Shown: piece after piece, positions 11,266-21,513 of the stretch
Layout: each line of letters begins with the position of its first letter
Position numbering within the stretch: the stretch's first letter is position 1
DNA from: Dipteris shenzhenensis
Taxonomy: Eukaryota > Polypodiophyta > Polypodiopsida > Gleicheniales
Assembly: GCA_047967505.1 (NCBI GenBank)
Contig: CM106538.1
Length of the DNA: 64,000 nt
Reading direction: 5' to 3' (one strand)
Translations under genes and position numbers: made by a program
Notes under the pieces: model-generated
Told to the model about the DNA's origin: nothing
Databases searched by the model: none
Seen by the model: only the letters and a program-made list of their open reading frames with translations

Positions 11266-12651
11266 ATGGTACAAACTAGAGCGCAAGTTCGCGCTTTTCT
11301 CACAGGGATCTCTGACATGTCGCACCGCTCGCGTGAAGCCTCTCCAGAGATTAAAGAATCAAGTCCCAAAAAGACCCCTGAAGTCAACGTCCAAGGCGAA
11401 TCACTATTGCAACTTCAAATATCTCAGCTTCAGGACAGCATCTCCGACTTGGTTCAGAAAGTTCAACAACTTCAAGATTCTCGAAGTCCCGCACATACAG
11501 AGGATGACGTGACGCAACCAGACGACGATGCAGACTCTTTCCCACCAGAGGTAGAAAACACTGAACTACGTGCCCTCTACCGATTACTTCAAGCTTCCAA
11601 AACTAAAAGACTTGACGTCAAACTTCCGGAAGCCTACACTGGTCAACGCAATCGCCGAATAGTTGACCAATGGCTCGCTAAAATGCGCATGTATTTTGAC
11701 ACTGTTGACCTCACTGAAGGCAAAAAGATCGCCTTGGCAGCCTCCCTCCTGAAGGATACAGCTTTTCTACGGTGGCAAAGATGCTTAAAGGACGGAAAAA
11801 GTGTGTTAACATGGGAACGTTTTGAACACGTGCTCCGTAAGCAGTTTGTACTTGCCAATGCGGACTTCCAAGCACGTTCAAAACTCCGACAGTTGGAGCA
11901 AACGGGTTCCCTGTCTTCCTATATCTCTCAGTTCACCACATTGGTGCTGGAGATTGATGGTTTAACTGAGGATGATCGCCTTCATGCCTTCATCTCAGGC
12001 CTAAATCTCTCGTTACGCATTGATGTTCTTAAAGCAAACATCACCACCACAGATGGCGCTATTGCTTACGCAGAGCGCATTACAGATTTCCAAAACACAG
12101 GGAAGCAGAGTGCTAATCGCACACAGAACTCTACTATGGCCAAAGGTGCTCGCTCTCAAGATCATACCAGGTTTCGAAAAAACTCTGGTAATCAAGGTCA
12201 GCGAGAATATCAAGATCCCCAGAAGCCTCCGAAATCATATGCTGGATTCCAACAGAAGCACTCCCCCAAGGATCGCGCTTCTTCTTCTTCACAAAGTCAT
12301 TACCGACATCCCCAACCTAAAGGTGCGGCCACTGACAAGAAGAACAGCTCCAGCACAAAAGGACTTTGTACCATCTGTACAGGCGACCATAGATGGTTCG
12401 ATTGTCCCAAGCGACCAAAGCAAAATTCTAATATGAAACCTAGCACTTCCCAAAAAGAAGATGCTACCTCAGCACAAGACAAGAAAGGCAAAGCTGTTCG
12501 AATGGCGAATACCATCCACCTGAGCCTTGCCAGCAACCCCGAATCTTCCCTGGTGGCCACTCAAGTACTTTGCGTTCAAGGATCGATTCGTGGAACAACG
12601 GTCACCATCCTCATCGACAGTGGCTGTTCTCATAATTTCCTAGCCAGTTGA
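11266..12651 (+). CDS. gag: Gypsy-A Gag and start of protease
   Basis: 461 codons. A retrotransposon Gag domain occupies roughly residues 110-260 (LPEAYTGQRNRRIVDQWLAK onward). A basic, low-complexity linker follows, then a zinc-knuckle-like CTICTGDHRWFDC near residue 370. The aspartic protease start, ILIDSGCSHNF, lies near residue 450. Gag packages element RNA in the cytoplasm; the protease matures the polyprotein. The frame stops right after the protease active site. The rest of the protease (VILGQQWL) continues in another frame from 12662, so a small indel separates them. Confidence 0.85.
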   Translation: MVQTRAQVRAFLTGISDMSHRSREASPEIKESSPKKTPEVNVQGESLLQLQISQLQDSISDLVQKVQQLQDSRSPAHTEDDVTQPDDDADSFPPEVENTELRALYRLLQASKTKRLDVKLPEAYTGQRNRRIVDQWLAKMRMYFDTVDLTEGKKIALAASLLKDTAFLRWQRCLKDGKSVLTWERFEHVLRKQFVLANADFQARSKLRQLEQTGSLSSYISQFTTLVLEIDGLTEDDRLHAFISGLNLSLRIDVLKANITTTDGAIAYAERITDFQNTGKQSANRTQNSTMAKGARSQDHTRFRKNSGNQGQREYQDPQKPPKSYAGFQQKHSPKDRASSSSQSHYRHPQPKGAATDKKNSSSTKGLCTICTGDHRWFDCPKRPKQNSNMKPSTSQKEDATSAQDKKGKAVRMANTIHLSLASNPESSLVATQVLCVQGSIRGTTVTILIDSGCSHNFLAS

Positions 12652-12661
12652 TAAACTTCGG

Positions 12662-12920
12662 TTGACCACCAGTCCTAGTCTCATGGACTATCAGATTGAA
12701 CTCGCAAATGGAACTACTTTCTTGTGCAACACCAGGATCAAAAACTTGTCTTTTCGCATCCAACATTATACAGACAAGTTGAACTTCGACATCATGCCTC
12801 TTTCTCGGTACGATGTCATACTCGGACAACAGTGGCTATACGATTATGATCCATCAATCAGCTTTCGCAGCCATACTATCCAATTTGTCCACCAGGGAAA
12901 ACTTATTGAGCCGAACAAAG
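12662..12920 (+). pseudogene. Gypsy-A protease, C-terminal part
   Basis: About 86 codons containing the typical end of Gypsy proteases, DIMPLSRYDVILGQQWL, around 12790-12835. It then jumps directly into the middle of reverse transcriptase at about 12921. The protease-RT linker and the finger region of RT, roughly 200 residues in normal elements, are missing at this junction. Confidence 0.75.
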
Positions 12921-13552
12921 TATGGACACTATGAATGTTTGGTCATGCCTTTTGGGTCAAACAATGCCCCGGCCACATTCATGACATTAATGAACGACAT
13001 CTTCAGGCCTTTCCTCGATAAGTTCGTCATCGTTTACCTCGATGACATCCTCGTTTTCAGTAGATCCCTACTTGAGCACAAACAACATCTTCACCAAGTT
13101 TTTGAAGTTCTCCGCGCAAATTCTCTCTACATCAACATTGAGAAGAGTGAGTTCTTCAAGACCCAACTTGAATATTTGGGACATGTTATTTCAGCTCAAG
13201 GCATCTCTGTGGATCCCAAGAAGGTCCAGGTAATCAGAAACTGGCCTACTCCTAAGAATGTTCATGATGTCCGCTCTTTTCTCGGATTGGCAAACTTCTA
13301 CCATACAAAGGTCTATCAGTTTTCCGAAATCGCAGCTCCTATGTCCGAATTATTGAAAAGCACAGCAGTTTTTCAGTGGCTTCCCGAAATAGAGTATAGT
13401 TTTCAACAACTCAAGCAAGCACTCACTACCACACCAATTATGGCTATTGCTGACCCCAACCTTCCATTTGAGGTCATGACCGACGCTTCCGACATCGCTA
13501 CAGGAGCAGTCTTGATGCAAGAAGGCAGAGTTATATCCAAACCCGATATCCG
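12921..13552 (+). pseudogene. Gypsy-A reverse transcriptase, C-terminal half
   Basis: Starts mid-domain with YGHYECLVMPFG, then NNAPATFM and the catalytic YLDD motif (IVYLDDILVFSR, near 13030-13070). The connection region and first RNase H strand follow (TDASDIATGAVLMQEGRV). The frame is lost near 13535-13555 through a short deletion; YDKEFLAVVHAY resumes in the frame of the next open stretch. Without fingers and part of the palm this cannot be an active polymerase. Confidence 0.8.
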
Positions 13553-13612
13553 GTCTATGATAAGGAGTTTCTTGCTGTTGTACATGCTTATCGCTCTTGG
13601 AAACATTATCTC

Positions 13613-15295
13613 ATGGGAGCCGACTCTGTGGTCAAAACAGACCATCACTCTTTGAAGTACATCTTTACTCAGCCAGTCATGAATGCTCGACAAGCACGCT
13701 GGGTTGAGTTTCTGGCCAACTTTCACATGACCATTGAGTACATACCAGGACTACGCAATGTAGCTGTAGATGCTCTCAGCAGGTTACCTCTAGCATCAGC
13801 CATGGTAATCTCTACATTATCTGTGGATGTTCTGAATTCATTCAAAGGAAAGTATTTCAATGATAAAGACTTTGGCACAGCAGTACAGGTTCTTTCAAAA
13901 GATCAACCTTCGACTTCCGAACAAAAGATTTTCTCATCCTATTCTTATACGGACGACCTTCTGTATTATCAAGATCGCATCTGTGTACCACATGACAAGG
14001 ATGTTCGACGTCTTTTGTTAAAAGAGCATCATGTAGTTCCTTATGCTGCCCATCCAGGCATCAATAAGACTTATCGGTTACTCAGTGCAACATACTACTG
14101 GCCTCAGATGAAAAGCGATGTCATCAAAATGGTTACATCTTGCTTATCTTGTCAACAAATGAAAGCAAGCCGACGACTTCCAATAGGACTTCTTCAGCCT
14201 CTTCCAGTTCCAACTGAAAGGTGGGAAAGTATTTCCATGGATTTCATTACAACACTGCCACGATCTTCCCGAGGTAATACTCAGATTATGGTAATTGTTG
14301 ATCGATTGTCCAAAATGGCACACTTTGTTGCTTGCAAAAGCAGTGCACAGGCTCCGGACATAGCCAAACTCTTCATAGAACACATTTTTCGACACCATGG
14401 ATTACCCAAGAATATCATATCTGACAGAGATCCTAAGTTTACCAGTCACTTTTGGATTTCACTGTTCGACTCTTTGGGTACTACTCTACTGTTCAGTTCA
14501 GCCTACCACCCAGAATCAGATGGCCAGACTGAAAGAGTCAACCAAGTTCTGGAAGAAATGCTTCGACATTATGTTCAGTCATGCCTAGCAGCTTGGGAAG
14601 AGTATCTACCACTCCTTGAGTTTGCTTATAATAACTCTTTCCATAGCGCCATCAGCATGACTCCATTCCAAGCAGCTTATGGACACACTCCTATTGTACC
14701 CACAAATTTTGTACTTCAACATCGAGTGGCCCTAGCTGATCAACTGCTTCAAGAAATGCAAGACATTCTACTGCAAGTCAGGGATCATATGCGAAAAGTG
14801 CAAGAGCGGTATCAACGGTCTGCCAACAAACATAGACGTCACCTGGAATTTAACACTGGTGACATGGTGCTATTATTTGTAGCCCCGCATCGCTATAAGA
14901 CGGTTAAGTCTGTGTTTCCTAAGTTGCGACCCAAATACTATAGACCTTTCCGGATTGTCAAGAAAAATTCACCTTTAAGTTACAAATTGGAATTACCACC
15001 ATCATGGGGTAAAATCCATCCAACATTTCATATTTCTTGGCTAAAGACGTACATTCCAGGCGATGAATCAGTTCCTCCTGCAGGTGATTATGTCCCAGAA
15101 ATCGAAGACGATTATGTTCTCCTTATTCCTGAGCGTATTCTGGACCATCGACAGCGAGAGACTCGACATCGACTTATCACGGAATTCCTTGTTCTTTGGC
15201 GAGATCTGGACGACTCCGATGCTACTTGGCAGTTTGATGAAGACTTACAGCAGTACCCTGACCTTTTACAGCAGTATTTTCAGAATCTACCGTGA
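13613..15295 (+). CDS. pol: Gypsy-A RNase H end, integrase and chromodomain
   Basis: 560 codons open without a stop. Residues 1-60 complete RNase H. The integrase zinc finger uses H139/H140, H147, C177 and C180. The catalytic core shows D210, D271 and E307, with exactly 35 residues between the last two (DD35E). The C-terminal end (EFLVLWRDLDDSDATWQ) is chromodomain-like, which in chromoviruses directs insertion through chromatin marks. The apparent start Met is only the first in-frame ATG; the protein would be made as part of Pol. The integrase residues look intact although the upstream RT is deleted. Confidence 0.85.
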   Translation: MGADSVVKTDHHSLKYIFTQPVMNARQARWVEFLANFHMTIEYIPGLRNVAVDALSRLPLASAMVISTLSVDVLNSFKGKYFNDKDFGTAVQVLSKDQPSTSEQKIFSSYSYTDDLLYYQDRICVPHDKDVRRLLLKEHHVVPYAAHPGINKTYRLLSATYYWPQMKSDVIKMVTSCLSCQQMKASRRLPIGLLQPLPVPTERWESISMDFITTLPRSSRGNTQIMVIVDRLSKMAHFVACKSSAQAPDIAKLFIEHIFRHHGLPKNIISDRDPKFTSHFWISLFDSLGTTLLFSSAYHPESDGQTERVNQVLEEMLRHYVQSCLAAWEEYLPLLEFAYNNSFHSAISMTPFQAAYGHTPIVPTNFVLQHRVALADQLLQEMQDILLQVRDHMRKVQERYQRSANKHRRHLEFNTGDMVLLFVAPHRYKTVKSVFPKLRPKYYRPFRIVKKNSPLSYKLELPPSWGKIHPTFHISWLKTYIPGDESVPPAGDYVPEIEDDYVLLIPERILDHRQRETRHRLITEFLVLWRDLDDSDATWQFDEDLQQYPDLLQQYFQNLP

Positions 15296-15338
15296 TATTT
15301 TCTACATCATCTCATTATCTCCACCAGGGTCTTCTTTT

Positions 15339-15351
15339 GAGTGGGAGGGGA
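15339..15351 (+). other. Polypurine tract of Gypsy-A
   Basis: GAGTGGGAGGGGA lies directly before the 3' LTR, where plus-strand DNA priming is expected. Confidence 0.8.
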
Positions 15352-15782
15352 TGTCACGATCTGTGACGTATTCCTTTCTCTATTTCTAGACTTATGGATG
15401 GTTTGATGAATGGACACTTGTGGAAGGGTATGCCCTTTCGACGGGACACTTGCCCTTTTGACGGGACACTTCCTAGTGAGGCATAACCCTTCACAAGAGA
15501 CATTCTAATGAAGAGACATTCCTATTGTAATGTACCCTCTCATCAAGGGTCACACCCTTCACAAGGGGTACACACCTCTTCATGCACATACCCTTTGGAG
15601 TACACACCTTTTCATATGTGACTCTTCACTCTCTATATAAGAGAGGCCCAATTGTATGGATGACAACAACATCCACCCTACAGATATTCAAGCAATACAA
15701 TTATTCCTTGTTCTCTGCTATCTCAGTCTCTTTTCTGTTCCTTAGCACATTTCTAAATATAGTAAATCTAGGATTTCTTACA
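15352..15782 (+). repeat. 3' LTR of Gypsy-A
   Basis: 431 bp, the same length as the 5' LTR, with about five substitutions. It is followed by the target duplicate CGCAG. Confidence 0.93.
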
Positions 15783-15787
15783 CGCAG

Positions 15788-16020
15788 CCTGTGGAGAATT
15801 AAAGAACACCTAGAATAACCCTCGTTTCTATAAACGAACATCTTTAAGGTGTGGGGCGAGGTTAAAGGGTAAGGCGTGGGGCGAAGTCTTCAAGGGTGAG
15901 AACCATAGTTGCGAGCAAAAAGAGTGGTGGAAGACTCCGATTCCACGTCTTTCTAAAGATGCAACAGCTCACCTTTTGAAAATGTGCATGTTCTAGTGGC
16001 TGATGGAGGCCGACTCAAAT
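15788..16020 (-). pseudogene. LINE 1, 5' portion beyond Gypsy-A
   Basis: Matches the 5' part of the LINE ORF1 region at 38190-38480, for example AACGAACATC..TTAAGGTG and CTTTTGAAAATGTG. This shows that Gypsy-A inserted into a once-continuous LINE. The purine-rich stretch at 16037-16100 may be its 5' untranslated region. Confidence 0.65.
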
Positions 16021-16888
16021 AGAATTTCGAGCTATCCATATCGAAAGGCTGAAAGAGAGAAAAAGGGAGAGAGAGGAGTTGAGACGAGGGCTGAGAAGAA
16101 GGCGCTTGATTGGCTTGTGTTGTTGCCATTGGCGGATGTTGTTCAGGTCAGTCCTGGTAGTCTACTTACTCGCTTTTGCTTCTGCCTACGTCATCCTATT
16201 GCATGTTGACTTTTTGAACTTTTTATGCACGTGTGAGTGTTAGTAGACCCGATTGGCCGCATTTGCTGCACTGTGCGCTATGCCTTGTTGTCTATGAGTC
16301 GTGCTGTTTTCGGCGGGTCTATTGCATAGTTTGCCATGTCAGCAGCTTTGACCTCTGTCTGCGTTCTGTATGCTGATTCTTATAGTCTGTCCGCCTCTTT
16401 CAAAAACTGGTGAAGCTGTGTATTGAGGGTTCCCCAACCCTTATCCACCTAGCCACTCCACGAGACCTCATCTCCTTAAAAGGATCCGGTGTATTGGAGG
16501 TCTTCCCCATCAAGGCTTCATAGACATTGGTCCACCCACTTCATATGTGGGATTAAGCCCTTGTACGCATTTGCCACTTGTTGGTCCTAGGTGAGGTTCT
16601 ATTGTTTAGTCATCTCCCTTCACTTGCACCTTCATGCACTTATGATTGTGCACATTCTAAGACGGGGTGCCACTTTTTGTAGAAGAAGCTACCTTCACGC
16701 AGTTGCTTTTAATTATTAAATCTCTTTGCAATTTGTGTATAATGTTCTTGTTTCTTGTAAAGACTGAAAATCATAGATAAGCATTACATTATTTCTTTCC
16801 TTTTTGCTCATACCCTTGTAATCAGCACAATATAGCTATTGTAATTTTATATGGATTGATTACTAATCATTGCATTATACCTTTGTAG
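16021..16888. other. Intron sequence, nothing recognised
   Basis: No coding or RNA gene is supported. The 3' end carries a branch-point-like TACTAAT (16861) and the acceptor CTTTGTAG. Confidence 0.5.
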
Positions 16889-16954
16889 GTGAGGGACTAT
16901 AGAACAGATTGGGATTTAGAAGTTCATGAGCCAGTGGCTGGTAATTATTATCCT
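16889..16954 (+). CDS. Alpha-mannosidase (GH38), internal exon 3 of 3 visible
   Basis: This 66-nt phase-0 exon encodes 22 residues, including VRDYRTDWDLEV and PVAGNYYP. In GH38 proteins these follow the FYTDSNGRDFIKR block without a gap. The acceptor is CTTTGTAG and the donor a perfect GTAAGT at 16955. Continuation in frame across a 16.3-kb intron is strong evidence for a real, intact exon. The next expected segment (NLGIY-like, then an LVDR motif) was not found downstream in the window. Confidence 0.9.
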
Positions 16955-17116
16955 GTAAGTATTAAGAGGGTCTAGGTTTGGCATGGACATTGGTTTTTTT
17001 TCACTACATCATAAAGAAGGGAGCACTTTTCATTCTATTTTTGAAGCAATATAAAGAAAATATTTCAAGAAGAAATAAGAGATGTCCTTGTAGAAACTAT
17101 AAAGGTGTAACCATAG

Positions 17117-17118
<2 letters not shown>

Positions 17119-17157
<39 letters not shown>

Positions 17158-17166
17158 AAGAAAGAA
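17119..17166 (+). repeat. (GA)n plus (GAAA)n microsatellite, LINE tail a
   Basis: A pure GA run grades into GAAA units and meets the LINE 3' end at TTTTATTAGAGTCTTCGG. On the minus strand this is the LINE's 3' tail. Confidence 0.85.
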
Positions 17167-18228
17167 ATTTTATTAGAGTCTTCGGAAGACCGATGGGTCT
17201 ATGAGACTGGAAGAAAACATGATACAAATCATAGTAAGGGTGGAGCTACTGAAACGAGCATCATCACCCGTGATGAATCCTTAAGTCTGATCATACATAA
17301 TCAAATACATCTGGGTGTAACAATGAAAAGAAAAAGACTAGAGCGGAGCGAAATCCTTCGTATGTCATGTCACCCTGGCTGGTGCATAGCCGATGATGGG
17401 ACGCTGGTGCCCGTCAAGGGGTGCCGTGCGTCCCGGTCTCCGAGACGAGGCTCGACGCAAGACCAGAGCCACCGTGACTCCCGTGGGACGTATCCCGGGT
17501 CTAAACAATGACGGGAGGTCCCCCAGAGTGATCTGTGTGTCCCCTCGATGTCTCGTGTGTCGTGCTGCGGTCGTCGGGTCGGGGTCTTTGTCACGTCTGC
17601 GGCTAGAGATTGGACGATCAATGTCACTCGATGGGAAGAACTTTGTGATCCTGCTGTGAGAGATGTCTGATGATGTGGCCAAGCCCCATCGCCTGAGTAA
17701 GTACTCTCTGTGTCGGACCCCCTCGTGAATGAAGGCCACGAGGCATCTCTGATCTGGGTAGGCGAGGAATCTAGAAAGGAGCCCGGAGTCGTCTTTGAAG
17801 AGGCAATGGTAGTCCTTGGATCTCGTAGTACACTGGGCACTTGAAAACAAAATGCTCCTCCTACTCAACCTCCTGACAGTCGCACAATATGCATAAGCGA
17901 TGCTCCCTAGGAATCCCCTCTGCTCTGCCGCTCTCTATGCGGAGGCGGTGTGATGATACCCGAAACTGTCCAATGGAGATCCGTAGTGAGTGAGGCATAT
18001 GAAGCTTAGTGTACCCCAGTGGTGTGATGAATCCCTCCTCCGAAATATGAAGACTGTAATCTCTGTAGAAACTCAACTTCATTGGAAGCTCCCTTGGCTC
18101 CAACTAGGTCCTAAACGTGTGTAGCTGCAGGAGATCCTCTCGAATGACCTGGTTGGTGCGTGGCCCGATCGGGATGGTGGGTGGGAGTACTGGAGGGGCA
18201 TCTAAACTGTACTGAAAAGGAGAGAAGG
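17167..18228 (-). mobile_element. 5'-truncated LINE copy a
   Basis: Minus-strand LINE 3' region. Around 18103-17861 it encodes a C-terminal segment with SHRLRIESGRAEGIPRE followed by a Cys-rich CILC motif, the same as in the copies at 28111-28305 and 40318-40503. The 5' end is cut exactly where the (GAA)n tail of the next copy begins. Confidence 0.75.
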
Positions 18229-18804
18229 AGAAGAAGAAGAAGAAGAAGAATATATTATCGTCCTCTGAAGACCAAAACCGGCCTATGGGACCTGGGCAAT
18301 ACAATATCACAAGTACATGAAAGCTCCTCCCGAAGATGGGAGGGTGGAAAGAGAAACCACCTTCTAGGATTCAGGTGGATTCCTATGCTTGAAGAGCTTA
18401 TACACAAATGTTCCTAAAGCTGAAGGTGACCCTTTATGCAGCAAATCAGCGAGTTTGTTATGTCCCTCAAGGAGGTGATTGAACTCTTCCCTAATGTGTG
18501 CATAGTGAGGGCATATCATTACCATGTGTTCTTCTGTTTCAACCATACCTTGATCACATAGTTGGCATATTCTACTCTCCCTTGGCATCTTTTTCCATCC
18601 CCCTGTTTCTATTTGCAGCTGGTGTGATCGGGTGCGAAGTGAGGCTAAAGCCCTCCGTTTATGCACTGCTATAGAAGTACATATGTACTTCTACGTTGTT
18701 GTCTCCCTTCCTGTATAAATTGACCAATATTCGGGGTTGATATATGTGCGATAGTACTCAAATTTATCTTTGTTTTCTGCTGTTTGCCATTTCCTGTGTA
18801 GTGC

Positions 18805-18808
<4 letters not shown>
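18229..18808 (-). mobile_element. 5'-truncated LINE copy b with (GAA)n tail
   Basis: Starts at (GAA)n (18229-18250) and then TATATTATCGTCCTCTGAAG, matching the other tail junctions. The minus-strand frame 18666-18364 carries RESRICQLC..ETEEHMVMIC, a C-x2-C...H..C finger of the LINE C-terminus. Confidence 0.75.

Positions 18809-18856
<48 letters not shown>
18809..18856 (+). repeat. (GA)n microsatellite, LINE tail c
   Basis: About 24 GA units separating LINE copies b and c. Confidence 0.85.
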
Positions 18857-18859
<3 letters not shown>

Positions 18860-19275
18860 TTACTAATGTCTGCAAAAGGCCAAAAAAGCCTATGAGACCT
18901 AAGTCAGCTAGAAGTACACCTTTCTTGGGAGAAACTACAAGTATTCACACCCCCAAAACAAAAGATAAAACAAGTACTAGCCAACCTAGGAATGACATGT
19001 TGAGATTCCATGTGTCAAGAGTAGTTCCTATCATATCCTAACATCTATCATGAGTACGTTGAGCTCTATGTGGACCTAATGGAGGGTCCTAGTGTCTCTA
19101 CAGCATGTCTAAGATCAGTTGTTGCTGTCCTAGACTCCTCTCTATATTAGGGAAGGAGTGAGGTTGTATGTCGCCCAGATACTGCAATAATGGTTCCCCT
19201 GATAGGATAGGCCTTGGTGGGGCTTGTGTCTAGTCTCCTACTTACCTGGCATGCCTAGAAATCAGGGTCTGGTCT
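18857..19275 (-). mobile_element. 5'-truncated LINE copy c
   Basis: Begins TCTTTACTAATGTCTGC..CCTATGAGAC, the same 3'-end pattern as the neighbours. About 420 bp with no clear coding motif. It could also be a SINE that shares a LINE tail. Confidence 0.55.
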
Positions 19276-20040
19276 GAAAGAAAGAAAGAAAGAAAGTGTA
19301 TTATTGTCCACTAAAGGCCAAAATGGGCCCATGGGACATCAAGAACTCTGCATACAAGATAGCACAAAATCAACGTGCCACAAAGAAGAGGCATCGTCGA
19401 ATATCATCTAAGTGCTACGCAATACAATGCAAGTGGAAGTACATAATGTCAAATCTGAGCCTAAATACAAAGTAAACTAGATGCAAGGAAACCGCCCCTA
19501 GGTGCAAAATGGGGGGATGAGTACAATATGCCAATGCAAAGATACAAGTCCAGGTGTCACGGAGTCTGAGAACCAAAATAATACTGGAAATCCTGTCCAT
19601 CGACTCTGCCTCCTGCTATGAGAGTACAAATCTGAGCAAAGGTGAGGTGAGCGGCTGGTGGGACGAGATCTCCATGAGTAAGTCTCCTCCGAAAAGCTGC
19701 CATCATCCTGGATTTCTGGAGATGAAGCGACGAGTACGTCCCCTATGTAACAAGATCCTGCGGCGTCTACAAACCATCTCATATGTACATCCACAGGGTG
19801 GAGGCATGTGTCCTGTGTGAGCTCTGACCTCCTCGTGCTCCTCCTGGTCTCTGTCCTCTGGTATAGCGTGTGCCTGAGCTCTATCAGGCTGGGCTCTATC
19901 ACGCTCCGGTCTGTGCTGATGGTCTCTGAGGTAGTCTCGTCGAAGCATAGTGGCCCTCCCTGACATAAAGAGCTAGGCAATGCTGATCCTCGTAGTCCAT
20001 CACTCGTGAGAGAGGTCCAAAGCCATCCGTGAAGAGACAG

Positions 20041-20042
<2 letters not shown>
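19276..20042 (-). mobile_element. LINE-like copy d with (GAAA)n tail
   Basis: (GAAA)n at 19276-19296, then GTGTATTATTGTCCAC..CCCATGGGAC. About 750 bp. No recognised protein domain; classified by the shared 3'-end pattern. Confidence 0.55.

Positions 20043-20096
<54 letters not shown>
20043..20096 (+). repeat. (GA)n microsatellite, LINE tail e
   Basis: About 27 GA units directly before CTTTATTAAAGTCTTCGGAA, the 3' end of LINE copy e. Confidence 0.85.
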
Positions 20097-20099
<3 letters not shown>

Positions 20100-20608
20100 T
20101 ATTAAAGTCTTCGGAAGACCGATGGGTCTATGAGACTATCAAAAACCTGATACAACAATAAACTGGTAGAGTAGCGCTACTAATCGAGCGTCCACTCCCA
20201 TATAAAGCAAGAAATGCATATCACTGCATGACCAGATACAAAGAAAAGCAATCATGTACAGCTTCAATATCACTATGGTCTCTCAACTCCGCCGTCAAGG
20301 GTGAGGGAGCGATGTCATGAAATCTGATATAGAATGTTGCTGTCCCTTTGTGGCTATGGCTTTGTGCTGTCTCTGGCGGGCCCTAATCCTGCATCTGACT
20401 AGGGTGATAGTCACTCTGGTCGGTCGTGTACCCACCTTGAACATGGATGGGATGTCACCAAGTGTAATTTGAGTATCTCCCCTCTACTTCAGCTGTTGTG
20501 TCACTGGCTCAGGATCCCGGGCACACCTAGAGCCAGTACGGGGAGCCAGTACGGGGAGTATCCCTATCATCAGGCAGGAAGAAATCCGTGATTATGTGTT
20601 GAGGGGAA
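20097..20608 (-). mobile_element. LINE copy e, 3' end (left of Gypsy-B)
   Basis: The first 45 bp are almost identical to copy a (AGTCTTCGGAAGACCGATGG). The copy is interrupted by Gypsy-B and continues at 28014. The GGGAA duplication on both sides of Gypsy-B fixes the junction. Confidence 0.75.
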
Positions 20609-21513
20609 TGCGACGGGAAATGCTCGCGGAACCTGCAAATCCTTGAAAAACACAGCAACACTCTTCGAAAATACGCACAAACTCTCAAAGCTCACAAACG
20701 GAAGAGACAGAATAAGCGTGTTGGGTACAATCTCCCCCCATAGGTGTGGTGCTCTCCTTCCACCTCCTATGTATTTATGTATATTTCCAAAAAAGCTTCC
20801 GAGCAAAAATCATACAAAAGCCCTTGTGCTTTTCTCCATACCCCCTTTTACAGAAAGCCCATCCACCTTCTAGAATAGCTGGCTTTTTCTAAAAATAAAG
20901 CTTTTTTTAACTTTAGTTTATACACTTAGCCAAGCTACTAATATTCCAAAATTCAAATATGTACATAAGCTTTTGTAATATAAAAAATTAGGCATAAGCC
21001 TTATTCATCCCCGCATCACTGGAGTTGCATCTACGCGCCCAAAATATGAAGGATCATGCGTGCCAGATGACATCGCCCGATCAATTACTTTTCCCCTGGT
21101 GGATTCACACGATCAATAGTAATGAAATATTTCAAGCATAAGATAACCTTGGAATTAATCACCACAATCAATCAACCTTTCAGTATTATAGCGACGCAAA
21201 ATCAATAAATCATGGATGAATGGTACACACATGTGACACATACCATCTCATGGTGCACCTGATGCTACACATGAATAAAATCGTACGGATGGTGCACACA
21301 TGCTACACATACTATCATCGTGTAAGTGGTGCACACAATGCTACACACTCATACAGCCGCCGCCGCAGTCGTATATCCAACCATGTAGAAGCACACATGC
21401 ATCACTACGGAACAGCGAGCACACATGTATCAGCTGTGCGACAAAAATGCTAAATCTCACTAAACTAAATACTGAAGGATTAAATTAATGAGATACTTCC
21501 AATTCTCGTAACA
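20609..21513 (-). repeat. 3' LTR of Gypsy-B
   Basis: 905 bp. It contains about four degenerate ~38-bp repeats built on GGTGCACACATGCTACACAT (21218-21350) and a CCGCCGCCGC patch. The right LTR is similar but about 30 bp shorter. Confidence 0.9.

Larger units (their letters stand above)
8852..15782 (+). mobile_element. Gypsy-A: chromodomain (chromovirus) LTR retrotransposon
   Basis: The element is 6.93 kb with two 431-bp LTRs that differ at about five positions by eye. The 5-bp duplication CGCAG flanks it perfectly (8847-8851 and 15783-15787). Gene order is gag, protease, reverse transcriptase, RNase H, integrase, chromodomain-like tail: Ty3/Gypsy order, chromovirus branch. It inserted into ORF1 of LINE 1. 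A large in-place loss removes the first half of the reverse transcriptase, and frameshifts break the polyprotein. It is thus young by LTR identity but unable to move alone. Confidence 0.93.
622..16888 (+). other. Giant intron of the alpha-mannosidase gene (16.3 kb)
   Basis: The intron runs from GTAAGT at 622 to CTTTGTAG at 16881-16888 and separates codons that are adjacent in GH38 proteins (FIKR then VRDYR). Its content is transposon-derived: a three-copy degenerate repeat, a non-coding LTR element, a LINE and a chromodomain Gypsy element. No other host exon was recognised. Stretches 622-850 and 1240-1804 hold no feature I can name, apart from short CATGCATG motifs near 1260-1300. Confidence 0.85.

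Noticed and set aside
17365-17868. Overlapping Arg/Ser-rich minus-strand frames
   Set aside because: Several frames are open in the LINE 3' untranslated-like region. No motif was found and they are not conserved in LINE copy e.
17119-20096. Regularly spaced repeats considered as a CRISPR-like or satellite array
   Set aside because: The repeated parts are microsatellites of different types joined to LINE 3' ends of different lengths; there is no fixed repeat and spacer size.
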